From assembly GCA_041390905.1 (NCBI GenBank), contig JAWKPA010000013.1:62001-126000 (forward strand): a stretch of 64,000 nt of DNA, written 5' to 3'. The notes beneath the pieces are model-generated. The model saw only the letters and a program-made list of their open reading frames with translations. It was not told the DNA's origin and searched no databases. The stretch comes from JACKCD01 sp041390905 (lineage in GTDB: Bacteria; Chloroflexota; Anaerolineae; Promineifilales; Promineifilaceae). Position numbers and translations under genes: made by a program. Below, one piece after another: positions 35,980 through 44,459 of this stretch (its first letter is position 1; every line of letters begins with the position of its first letter).

Positions 35980-38238
35980 ATGACCGAATACAAAGCCATT
36001 GGTCGCGAACTGCCCCTCACCGACGGCGACCGAAAAGTAACCGGCCACCTCAAATTTGCTGCTGATGTACAGTTGCCAGGAATGCTCCACGCCCGGCTCG
36101 TCACCAGCCCCTATGCCCACGCCCGCATCACCAGCATTGACGTGAGTGCCGCGCTGGAGGTGGAGGGCGTAACGGCCGTTCTTACCGCCGCCGACCTCCC
36201 CAACATCCCCCCCACCGCCCGCAACCGCCTCATGCTCGCCCGCGACCGCGTCATTTTTGCCGGGCAGCCCGTCGCCATTGTCCTGGGCGAAACCCTGGCC
36301 GCCGCCCAGGATGGCGTGGAACACGTTTGGGTAGATTATGACCCCCTGCCCGCCGCCATTTCGCTCGACGAAGCCGCCGCCGACAACGCCCCGCTGGTGT
36401 GGCCCACCGGCAAACCGGGCGAAACGGGCGAAGCCGATGCTCACGGCGCGGCCGTTGACACCGCCAGCGGCGAGAACAAACCCAGCAACAAAACGGGTGA
36501 AACCACCTTTACCCGTGGCGACATTGCCGCCGGGTTTGCCGCGTCTGCCGTCATTGTTGAGCGCACCTTCACAACCTCCATCGTCCACCAGGCCTACATG
36601 GAGCCAGTGACGATTGTGGTGCAAATGGATGATTGGACGGGTGGAGCGACCGTCTGGACGGGGACGCAAGCACCGTTTTATGTGCGGGAACAGGTGGCCG
36701 ATGTGCTGGGGGTGACGGAAACGGCCGTTCGTGTCATCCCCACCCCACCCGGCGGTGCCTTTGGCGCCAAATTCCTCAGCTATGAACTCCTCGTCGCCAT
36801 CGTCGCCCAAAAAATGAACCGTCCCATCCGCTTCGCCCTCACCCGCAGCGAAGACATGCTCGCCACCACCCCCGCCCCCGCCATGCGCTTCCACGCCAAA
36901 ATCGGCCTCGGCAGCGACGGCAAGCTCACCGCCCTTACCGCCAACATCACCGTAGACAACGGCTGCTTCCCCAGCTCCCACGGCATCGCCGCCTACCTCA
37001 TGAGCAGCTACTACCACTTTCCCCACATGCACGTCGTCTACCGCGACGTCATGACCCACAAATTCTCCCCCGGAGCCTACCGCGCTCCCGGTGCCACCCA
37101 GGCCTCCTTTGTCATAGACAGCCTGGTAGATGAAGCGGCGCGGCAAGCCGGACTGGATCCGCTCACCGTCAAAATCGCCAACGCCTCCAAACCCGGCGAC
37201 CCCCTGCCCGACGGCTCCCCCTGGCCGATCATGGGGCTGGACAAAGTGTTTGAAGCGGCGCAAAACCACCCCGTTTGGCAGAACCGCGCCACAGCCCAGG
37301 CCAATGGGCGCGGCGTGGGTCTCGGCATCGGCGGCTGGATGGGCGGGCTGGAACCCATGTCGGCTTCGGTGCGCCTGCTGCGCAATGGCAATATTCAGGT
37401 CGTCGTCGGCTCGGCCGACCTCACCGGCACGCTGACGGGCTTCAAGCAGGTAGCCGCCGAAGCGTTTGGCCTTGACCCCGACCAGGTGGAAGTGGTGCAG
37501 GCCGACACCTCGGTGGCGGCTTATGCAGGCGGGGCTGGCGGCAGCAAAATGATGTATTCGATGGGGCCGGCCATCATCCAGGCTGCCGAAGATGCCCGCG
37601 CCCAGGCGTTTGAAATTGCTTCCAATGAGTTTGAGGCCGATGCTGCCGACCTGGAACTGGTAGACGGGCAGGTACAGGTGCGCGGCGTACCCGACAAGCA
37701 CATTTCGCTCAGCCAGATTGCCGGAATGACGATGCGCTTTGGTGGCAAATATGCGCCGGTGGTGGGAAACGGTCGGCATGCCGTCACCCAGCGCTCCCCC
37801 GCCTTCTCCGCCCAAATTGCCGAGGTCGAGGTAGACCGCGACACGGGCGAAGTGACCGTCCACAAGCTGGTGGTTATTCAGGACGTGGGTCGCGCTATTA
37901 ACCCACTGCTGGTTAAAGGTCAGATGGCCGGTGGGGCGATGCAGGGGTTAGGCTGGGCGTTGTATGAGGGAATGACACACGATGAAAACGGGACGCTGCT
38001 CACAGGCTCGTTTATGGATTACACCATCCCCCATTTTGCCCACGCCGTGCCGGAAATGGATCTGGTGATTGTGGAAGTGCCGTCAGAATACGGCCCATAT
38101 GGGGCGCGTGGCGTGGGTGAACCCCCCATCATCCCTACCGCTGCCGCCGTTGCCAACGCCATCCGCGATGCCGCCCAGGTTCGCGTCACCGACCTGCCGA
38201 TGACGCCGCCGCGTGTGTTGCGGGCAATGGCGCAATAA
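35980..38238 (+). CDS. Xanthine dehydrogenase/aldehyde oxidase family, molybdopterin-binding subunit
   Basis: A 752-residue large subunit of a molybdenum hydroxylase. The N-terminal Ald-Xan-dh-C domain starts DRKVTGHLKFAADVQLPGML and includes FAGQPVAIVLGET; the cofactor domain contains HQAYMEPVT, TPPGGAFGAKF, GAYRAPGATQASFVID and, near the end, GARGVGEPP with the base Glu714. These enzymes hydroxylate aldehydes, purines or aromatic heterocycles. They need [2Fe-2S] and usually FAD subunits, and neither is encoded on either side, so partners must be elsewhere. GGAG lies eight bases before the ATG. The gene has two AACGGCCGTT copies in its first third and none after. Confidence 0.93.
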   Translation: MTEYKAIGRELPLTDGDRKVTGHLKFAADVQLPGMLHARLVTSPYAHARITSIDVSAALEVEGVTAVLTAADLPNIPPTARNRLMLARDRVIFAGQPVAIVLGETLAAAQDGVEHVWVDYDPLPAAISLDEAAADNAPLVWPTGKPGETGEADAHGAAVDTASGENKPSNKTGETTFTRGDIAAGFAASAVIVERTFTTSIVHQAYMEPVTIVVQMDDWTGGATVWTGTQAPFYVREQVADVLGVTETAVRVIPTPPGGAFGAKFLSYELLVAIVAQKMNRPIRFALTRSEDMLATTPAPAMRFHAKIGLGSDGKLTALTANITVDNGCFPSSHGIAAYLMSSYYHFPHMHVVYRDVMTHKFSPGAYRAPGATQASFVIDSLVDEAARQAGLDPLTVKIANASKPGDPLPDGSPWPIMGLDKVFEAAQNHPVWQNRATAQANGRGVGLGIGGWMGGLEPMSASVRLLRNGNIQVVVGSADLTGTLTGFKQVAAEAFGLDPDQVEVVQADTSVAAYAGGAGGSKMMYSMGPAIIQAAEDARAQAFEIASNEFEADAADLELVDGQVQVRGVPDKHISLSQIAGMTMRFGGKYAPVVGNGRHAVTQRSPAFSAQIAEVEVDRDTGEVTVHKLVVIQDVGRAINPLLVKGQMAGGAMQGLGWALYEGMTHDENGTLLTGSFMDYTIPHFAHAVPEMDLVIVEVPSEYGPYGARGVGEPPIIPTAAAVANAIRDAAQVRVTDLPMTPPRVLRAMAQ

Positions 38239-38243
38239 TGCAA

Positions 38244-38301
38244 TAGAGATTGGAGATTGGAGATTGATGACGGCTAATCTCCATTCTCCAGTCTCCAATC
38301 G
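38244..38301. repeat. Intergenic inverted repeat built from GAGATTG units
   Basis: Left arm AGAGATTGGAGATTGGAGAT, loop around TGATGACGGC, right arm TAATCTCCATTCTCCAGTCT and CCAATC. It separates the convergent hydroxylase and dppC-like genes. Confidence 0.85.
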
Positions 38302-38308
38302 CCATCCG

Positions 38309-39235
38309 CTACCCCACATGACGCGGGTCAAGCGCATCCCGCAGCCCGTCCCCAATATAGTTAATGGCAATCACCGTAATAAAAATCATCAGCCCCGGAA
38401 AAATCGCCATCCACATGTGGCCGCGCAGCATCTCCTGTTGGGCATTACTCAGCATATTGCCCCACGTCGGCGTGGGCGGCTGCACCCCAAACCCCAAAAA
38501 GCTCAATCCTGACTCCGAAATAATCGCCCGCGCCATTCCCAGCGTCGCCGCCACAATCACCGGTGTTACCGCATTGGGCAAAATGTGGCGCACAATAATT
38601 CGCCGGTTTGACAGCCCCAGCGACCGCGCCGCCTCCACAAACTCCATCTGCCGCAGCGACAAAAACGCTCCCCGCACCAACCGGGCAATGCTCATCCATG
38701 ACAGCACCCCCAGCACCAGAATAATTGCCAAAATCCCCCCGCTCTCCTGCAAATAGGGCCAGTTAATCCCCCGCAGCAGCAGCACCATGATAATCAGCAA
38801 AAACAGGCGCGGCAGCGTCAGCATGATGTCGGTAAACCGCATCAAGATATTATCAACTTTGCCGCCGTAAAACCCCGCCACTGACCCAACTGTGACCCCA
38901 ATTGCCAGTGCCACCACCATAGACATAAAGCCAATGTTCAGCGAAATGCGACCGCCCGCCAAAATTCGGGTCAACATATCCCGCCCCAAATCATCAGTGC
39001 CAAAGGGATGCACCAGCGACGGCGGCTGATACCGTTCCCGCAGGCTGGAGCGCTCAATATCGTAAGGTGTTACCATGGGGCCAACGACCACCCCCACAAT
39101 CAACAGCAGCAGCACCGTCATTCCCAGTACCGCCATCTTATGTTTGCGAAACTGCCGCCAAACGAGCTGCAGCATCGTTTCTTCATCGCGTTCAGCCGCT
39201 TCCTGATCCGCCAAATAAGTTACATTGGTTGCCAT
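38309..39235 (-). CDS. Oligopeptide/dipeptide ABC transporter permease, DppC/OppC type
   Basis: A 308-residue permease. The cytoplasmic N-terminus and first helix (MAVLGMTVLLLLIVGVVVGP) are followed by HPFGTDDLGRDMLTRILAG, the OppC-N signature, and a five-helix BPD domain with the EAA-loop sequence EAARSLGLSNRRIIVRHILP that contacts the ATPases. It is the last of five co-directional genes forming a peptide importer. It ends facing the hydroxylase gene, with an inverted repeat between them. Confidence 0.93.
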   Translation of the reverse strand: MATNVTYLADQEAAERDEETMLQLVWRQFRKHKMAVLGMTVLLLLIVGVVVGPMVTPYDIERSSLRERYQPPSLVHPFGTDDLGRDMLTRILAGGRISLNIGFMSMVVALAIGVTVGSVAGFYGGKVDNILMRFTDIMLTLPRLFLLIIMVLLLRGINWPYLQESGGILAIILVLGVLSWMSIARLVRGAFLSLRQMEFVEAARSLGLSNRRIIVRHILPNAVTPVIVAATLGMARAIISESGLSFLGFGVQPPTPTWGNMLSNAQQEMLRGHMWMAIFPGLMIFITVIAINYIGDGLRDALDPRHVG

Positions 39236-39252
39236 CGTCTCGTCTCCTTCGC

Positions 39253-40236
39253 CTATTCGTAGCGCACACGTGGGTCTAGCACAGCGTATAACACATCGGC
39301 AATCAGGTTAAATATCAAAATCAGCATGGCATTCATCAACACAATGCCCATTAGCAGGTCATAATCGCTGCGGTTAGCGGCATCAATAAACAGCCGCCCC
39401 ATCCCTGGCCAGGAAAAAATGGTTTCCGTAAAAATGGCTCCGCCAAAAACGCTGGGCAAATCCAGTGCCAAAATGGTGATGATGGGAATGGCGGCGTTTT
39501 TGAGGGCATGGATTAGGACGACGCGCCGCTCTTTTTGCCCCTTGGCCCGTGCCGTGCGTAAATAATCCTGGCGCAGCACTTCCAACATGGAGCCACGGGT
39601 ATAGCGCGTGTAGGTGCCAACGCCCAGCATGGCGAGCATGGCAACGGGTAATATCATGTGGCGCAGTCGGTCGGCAAAGGGGGCAGTGGCTTCGTCATAA
39701 AGACGCAAATCGTACATGCCACCGCCGGGTAAGAGGGGGCCACCATCGGCCGTTTTGAGGGTCATGGAGAAGATCATGATGAGCATGAGGCCAAACCAGA
39801 AAACGGGGATGGATTGCCCCATGAAGGCAAAGGTGGTGGAAACATGGTCAAACAGGGAGTATTGTTTGACCGCTGAGATAATGCCTATGGGAATGGCAAT
39901 GAGCAGGGTGATCACCTGGGCAGTGATCATAAGCCGCAGGGTGTTGGGCAAACGGGAGCCGATTTCTTCCAAAACCGGCCGTTTGGTCGCCACAGAAACG
40001 CCCCAGTTCCCTTGCAGCGTGTTCCCTAACCATTTGAAGTATTTAATGTGCAGCGGGTCATTGAGCCCCAGTCGTTCTTCAAAGCGGGCGCGGTCTTCAG
40101 CCGTCAGGTTTGGGTTGTCCTCCAGTGCTGCTGCCGGGTCGCCAGGAGCCAGTTGCAGCAGCACAAAGACGATCATGCTGATTAAAAACAGAATAGGGAC
40201 AAGTTGTAACAGCCGCCGAATGATGTAACGTGTCAT
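39253..40236 (-). CDS. Oligopeptide/dipeptide ABC transporter permease, DppB/OppB type
   Basis: A 327-residue permease beginning MTRYIIRRLLQLVPILFLIS, the classic DppB start, with LAPGDPAAAL in the first loop and the EAA-loop RTARAKGQKERRVVLIHALKN. The C-terminus contains the usual GAIFTETIFSWPGMGRL. It lies 17 bases upstream of the DppC-like gene on the same strand and works with it as the membrane channel. Confidence 0.94.
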   Translation of the reverse strand: MTRYIIRRLLQLVPILFLISMIVFVLLQLAPGDPAAALEDNPNLTAEDRARFEERLGLNDPLHIKYFKWLGNTLQGNWGVSVATKRPVLEEIGSRLPNTLRLMITAQVITLLIAIPIGIISAVKQYSLFDHVSTTFAFMGQSIPVFWFGLMLIMIFSMTLKTADGGPLLPGGGMYDLRLYDEATAPFADRLRHMILPVAMLAMLGVGTYTRYTRGSMLEVLRQDYLRTARAKGQKERRVVLIHALKNAAIPIITILALDLPSVFGGAIFTETIFSWPGMGRLFIDAANRSDYDLLMGIVLMNAMLILIFNLIADVLYAVLDPRVRYE

Positions 40237-40263
40237 AAACCTTTACTCCCGCTTACAAACATA

Positions 40264-40296
40264 AGTAGAGGCGTAGCATCATGCTACGCCCCTACT
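40264..40296. repeat. Near-perfect 16-bp inverted repeat
   Basis: AGTAGAGGCGTAGCAT and ATGCTACGCCCCTACT around a single C, with one mismatch. It lies between the binding-protein stop and the dppB start inside the transporter operon. It could stabilise the upstream transcript end, explaining higher expression of the binding protein than of the permeases; that is inference. Confidence 0.8.
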
Positions 40297-40301
40297 ATAA
40301 A

Positions 40302-42149
40302 TTACTCACTCATCTGCCAATTTTCAGAATCCCACGTCTGATTGTCCCAGGTGTTAATCTGGTAGCCGGTCAGCTTGTCGCTGGTGGCGTGAATTTCAGC
40401 GCGGTTATAGAGGTAGATCATCGGTACATCTTGCTGCACCTGCTGCATGACCTGGCAGTAGAGCTGCTGGCGGGTGGGGATGTCGGGGGTAGCCCCGGCT
40501 GCCTCAAGGGCGGCATCATTGTCGGCGTTGAGGTAGCGCATGTAGTTTGTCCCGGAGCCTTCATTCGCTTCCAATGGCATCCGCGATGAGTGGAAGAAGT
40601 CAAACATGAAGGAGTGGGGGTCAATACCGGGGCTGGTGGTGTACATCATCACATCGTACATGCCATGCTTGCGGGCAGCACCGCTGGCCCACGAACCAAA
40701 TAGCTCAGCAGATGGCACGTTTTCGATGAACATATCAATGCCAACATCGGCCAGATACTCAATGATGAGCTGTTCAGCCTGTTCACGAAGCTGGTTGCCG
40801 GTGGTGGTTTGAATTTTGAGGCGCATGGGTGTCCCTGCTTCAGCGTGTTGACAGCCGTTACATTCGCGGATGCCGTCGCCATCTTCATCGGTGAAACCAG
40901 CTTCATCCAGCAGTGCCATCGCGGCTTCGGGGTCAAAGGTGCTGGTGGTTAGTTCACAGCCTGCACCACCCCAACCGATGTTGAGTTCGCCGGTACCAAC
41001 GGAGGCGGCTCCAAAGAGCAGCACGTCGTTGATCTCGTCTTTGTTGATGGCGGCTTCGATGGCCTGACGCACGCGCACGTCACCTAGCAGCGGGTGCGGG
41101 TTGTTGACAGGGTCGTCGGTGCCATCAATGGCGGGGTCGGCCATGTTGAGCAGAAGGCGCTCGGTGCCGATGCCGGGGGTGATGTGGACAGCTACGCCGG
41201 GCTTGCCTTCGAGGTCAGGCACAACGGCTTCGATCAAATCCCAAACGAAATCCACTTCACCGGTTTGGATGAGGGCCATGCCCACTTCGCGGCTGGGGGT
41301 GATGCGAATGACGAGGCGATCCAGGTATGGTTTTTCTGGTGCTTCGCGGTAGTTTTCGTTTTTGACCAGGGTGATGTGGTCGCCGGGAACCCATTCGGTC
41401 AGCTTGAAGGGGCCGGTGCCGATGGGGTGCCAGTTGTAAGGCCAACGTTGCATTTCGGCAGGTGCGCCGGTGGCGTGGCGGGGCATAATGGAGCCGAAGA
41501 GACCGGTGAAGGGGGCGTAGAAGGGGGAGTAGGTTACGACGGGCGTTAATTCATCTGCACACTCCATGTTGGTGATTTGGTCGTAACCAGACGTTGAGAC
41601 GGCTCCGCTTTCCGGGTCCATAATCGCTTCATAGGTAAATAACACGTCATCACAGGTAAACGGCGCACCGTCTGACCACATGACACCTTCTTTGAGGTTG
41701 TAGGTTACGGTCAGAATATCAGCAGCTTGGTCATACGTAACCAATCCGTTAGCCAAAGTTGGGACTTCTTTTGCCAGAACGGGGATGTATTCTCCTTCGG
41801 CACTGGCACCAACCAACCCTTCAATCATTGCGCCATTGACTTCGCCGGAAGCGGTTTGGGTGGCAATGAAGGGGTTCAGGATTTGGGGTTCCTGGTAGAG
41901 GGCGAAAATGACTTCTTGCTGGGCGGAAGGAACGGCCGTTACTTCCACCTCTTCCGTCACCACCCGCGTCACCTCAACCTGCTCACCCTCCTCAACAACC
42001 GTCTCCGTCACCACGCGGGTCACTTCAACCTGCTCCGTTTCTGTCACCACACGAGTCACTTCAACCGTTTGCGGCTGACAAGCCGCCAGAACAAACAAAC
42101 CAACAAGCAGTAATGCTAATCGAATAAACTGTTTTTGGGACACTTCCAT
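40302..42149 (-). CDS. Peptide-binding lipoprotein (SBP family 5) with VTRVVTE repeats
   Basis: A 615-residue family 5 solute-binding protein. The lipobox is VLAAC (Cys24). It is followed by a linker in which VTRVVTE occurs three times (VEVTRVVTETEQVEVTRVVT, then EGEQVEVTRVVTEEVEV), before the periplasmic-type domain starts near residue 80 (FALYQEPQILNPFIATQT). VMWSDGAPFTCDDVLFTYEA is the family's conserved DG..ft..DV.fs segment. It would deliver peptides, or sugars/nickel in some members, to the permeases encoded downstream. AGGAGG lies immediately before the ATG; the GTG at codon 3 has a better spacing and is a possible start. Confidence 0.93.
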   Translation of the reverse strand: MEVSQKQFIRLALLLVGLFVLAACQPQTVEVTRVVTETEQVEVTRVVTETVVEEGEQVEVTRVVTEEVEVTAVPSAQQEVIFALYQEPQILNPFIATQTASGEVNGAMIEGLVGASAEGEYIPVLAKEVPTLANGLVTYDQAADILTVTYNLKEGVMWSDGAPFTCDDVLFTYEAIMDPESGAVSTSGYDQITNMECADELTPVVTYSPFYAPFTGLFGSIMPRHATGAPAEMQRWPYNWHPIGTGPFKLTEWVPGDHITLVKNENYREAPEKPYLDRLVIRITPSREVGMALIQTGEVDFVWDLIEAVVPDLEGKPGVAVHITPGIGTERLLLNMADPAIDGTDDPVNNPHPLLGDVRVRQAIEAAINKDEINDVLLFGAASVGTGELNIGWGGAGCELTTSTFDPEAAMALLDEAGFTDEDGDGIRECNGCQHAEAGTPMRLKIQTTTGNQLREQAEQLIIEYLADVGIDMFIENVPSAELFGSWASGAARKHGMYDVMMYTTSPGIDPHSFMFDFFHSSRMPLEANEGSGTNYMRYLNADNDAALEAAGATPDIPTRQQLYCQVMQQVQQDVPMIYLYNRAEIHATSDKLTGYQINTWDNQTWDSENWQMSE

Positions 42150-42232
42150 TTCCTCCTAAGAATGTCAGATAAACAATAATGGTGGTTCCAGGCCGTGTCG
42201 CGCCTGCAGACCCACCCCAACAGTCGCACGGT

Positions 42233-43237
42233 TTAGTCGCTAGGCGTACCTCCTTGACCATCTTTTACCAGATGACAAGCCACAAAATGGCCTGCTTTTA
42301 CTTCACGATAGGCCGGGTCTTCCTCATAGCAGACCGCAATCGCCACCGGGCAGCGCGTGTTAAAGTTGCACCCCTGCGGCGGGTTGGCCGGGCTGGGCAA
42401 ATCCCCCTGCAAAATAATGCGCTGGCGCTGCTTTTCCAAATCCGGGTCAGGAATCGGCACCGCCGAAATCAGAGCCTGGGTATAGGGATGCAGCGGGTTG
42501 ACAAACAGTTCCGTCCGCTCTGCCAGCTCCACAATCTTGCCCAGATACATCACCGCCACCCGGTCGCTAATGTGGCGCACCATGCTCAAATCATGGGCAA
42601 TAAACAGATAGGTCAACCCCAACTGCTTCTGCAGCCGCTTGAGCAAGTTGACCACCTGCGCCTGAATCGAAACATCCAGTGAGGCAATTGGTTCGTCGCA
42701 AACCACGAAATCAGGGTTTAGTGCCAATGCCCGTGCAATGCCAATGCGCTGCCGCTGCCCGCCAGAAAATTCGTGCGGGTACCGATTCGCCATCTTGGCG
42801 TTGATGCCCACCAAATCAAACAGCTCCTGCACCTTGCGGCTGCGCTCCTTCCCCTTGATGCCCATGTGGACTTCAATCGGCTCACCGACGGTGAAGCCCA
42901 CCGGCACACGTGGATTAAGCGAAGCGTAGGGATCCTGAAAAATAATCTGCATCCGCTGCCGCACCTGGCGCATCGCGTCCGCATCCAGTTCGGTCAAGCT
43001 CAGGCCATCAAACAGCACTCTTCCGGCCGTTGGCTTGTGAAGCTGCAAAATGGTGCGCCCGACGGTGGTTTTGCCGCTGCCGCTTTCGCCCACCAGCCCC
43101 AACGTCTCCCCTTTGTAAATATCAAAGGAAACGTCGCTTACGGCCTGCACGGCTCCCACCTGCCGCTGGAATACAATTCCCTGGGTGATGGGGAAAAATT
43201 TGCGCAGGTTCTGGATTTGTACGAGTTTCTCAGCCAT
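42233..43237 (-). CDS. Oligopeptide ABC transporter ATPase, OppF/DppF type
   Basis: A 334-residue ATPase: Walker A GESGSGKTT, signature SGGQRQRIGIARAL, Walker B FVVCDEPIASLD and the C-terminal oligo-HPY tail with NTRCPVAIAVCYEEDPAYRE, which in related proteins holds an Fe-S cluster or regulatory cysteines. The start is the ATG at 43237 (MAEKLVQIQNLRKFFPI), which overlaps the stop of the upstream ATPase by eight bases; a longer open frame reading back into that gene is not used. Confidence 0.93.
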   Translation of the reverse strand: MAEKLVQIQNLRKFFPITQGIVFQRQVGAVQAVSDVSFDIYKGETLGLVGESGSGKTTVGRTILQLHKPTAGRVLFDGLSLTELDADAMRQVRQRMQIIFQDPYASLNPRVPVGFTVGEPIEVHMGIKGKERSRKVQELFDLVGINAKMANRYPHEFSGGQRQRIGIARALALNPDFVVCDEPIASLDVSIQAQVVNLLKRLQKQLGLTYLFIAHDLSMVRHISDRVAVMYLGKIVELAERTELFVNPLHPYTQALISAVPIPDPDLEKQRQRIILQGDLPSPANPPQGCNFNTRCPVAIAVCYEEDPAYREVKAGHFVACHLVKDGQGGTPSD

Positions 43238-44225
43238 GAACATTGCTCCAATCAATTTCGTCCCAACGCCAGCAGGCGACGATATGTTCACCGGCGGCGT
43301 GTTCCAGCGGTGGCATGGCTTCGAGGCATTTTTCGGCCACAAAGGGGCAGCGTGGGGCAAAGGGGCAGCCGGCCGGTAGTGCTGACTGGTCGGGGGGCAA
43401 ACCGGGGATGGAGTACAGTTCTTCGTCACCTGTCATGTCCAGGCGCGGAAGGGATTGGAGGAGGCCGTGGGTGTAGGGGTGTAACGGCCGTTTAAAAATA
43501 TCCCGCACCGTCCCCCGCTCCACAATATAGCCCGAATACATCACATTGATCCGATCCACCAGCCCAGCCGCCACCCCCAAATCATGCGTGATCCACATCA
43601 CCGCCATGCCAAACTGCTCCTGTAGCCGCTTCACCAAATCCACAATCTGCGCCTGAATCGTCACATCCAGCGCCGTCGTCGGCTCATCGGCAATCAGCAG
43701 CTTCGGATTACACGACAACGCCATCGCAATCATCGCCCGCTGTCGCATCCCCCCGGAAAACTCATGCGGGTAATTGTCCAGCCGCCCATCTGCTTCGGGA
43801 ATCCCCACCAGCGTCAGCATTTCCGCCGCCCGCCGCCGCGCCGCCGCCTCGTCCATATCCTGGTGCAGCTTCAACGCTTCGGTAATCTGGTAGCCAATGG
43901 TCAGCACCGGGTTAAGCGAGGTCATCGGATCCTGGAAAATCATGGCAATCTCCTTGCCCCGAATCCGTTCCATCTGTTCATTTGTCTTGTTTAGAAGCTG
44001 CTCCCCCGCAAAAACCACCTCCCCAGCCGCAATACGCCCCGGAGGTTCTGGCACCAATTTCATCAAAGCCAGGGCGTGGACGCTCTTGCCGCAGCCGCTT
44101 TCGCCCACAACGCCCAGCGTCTCCCCTTCCTGCACTTGGTAAGAGACCCCATTGACCGCTTTGACCAACCCCTTATCTGTTTTAAATTCGACTTTTAAAT
44201 CTTTGACTTCTAGTAAGGTCGCCAC
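43230..44225 (-). CDS. Oligopeptide ABC transporter ATPase, OppD/DppD type
   Basis: A 331-residue ATPase with Walker A GESGCGKSVHALALMKL, signature FSGGMRQRAMIAMALSC, Walker B LLIADEPTTALD and the oligo-HPY end (RPLHPYTHGLLQS, then CPFAPRCPFVAEKC). It is the first gene of the five-gene importer operon (D, F, binding protein, B, C). The start codon is GTG at 44225, with GGAGGAG five bases upstream. Confidence 0.94.
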   Translation of the reverse strand: MATLLEVKDLKVEFKTDKGLVKAVNGVSYQVQEGETLGVVGESGCGKSVHALALMKLVPEPPGRIAAGEVVFAGEQLLNKTNEQMERIRGKEIAMIFQDPMTSLNPVLTIGYQITEALKLHQDMDEAAARRRAAEMLTLVGIPEADGRLDNYPHEFSGGMRQRAMIAMALSCNPKLLIADEPTTALDVTIQAQIVDLVKRLQEQFGMAVMWITHDLGVAAGLVDRINVMYSGYIVERGTVRDIFKRPLHPYTHGLLQSLPRLDMTGDEELYSIPGLPPDQSALPAGCPFAPRCPFVAEKCLEAMPPLEHAAGEHIVACWRWDEIDWSNVHG

Positions 44226-44459
44226 CCTCTCCTCCTCTAAAAATCACCATGCTTTGCACATGGTTTGGATGTTCGGCCCTGATTTGCCACCAAGAGCGCG
44301 GCCTTGTCGCCAAAATGTTACTTGGCGTAACCAGAAATAGCTGATTGACAATGCCTGTATTCGGCGGTAAGTGAGGCATATTATACACACTCTGCCAAGA
44401 TGAGCTACTAGCAATTCTGTATGCAGGCCACCGAAGCGACACCAATTTGCCACTTTTGG

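Noticed and set aside
43238..43429. N-terminal extension of the OppF-type ATPase
   Set aside because: It reads through the end of the OppD gene in another frame and has a composition unlike any ATPase N-terminus; the ATG at 43237 fits the family.
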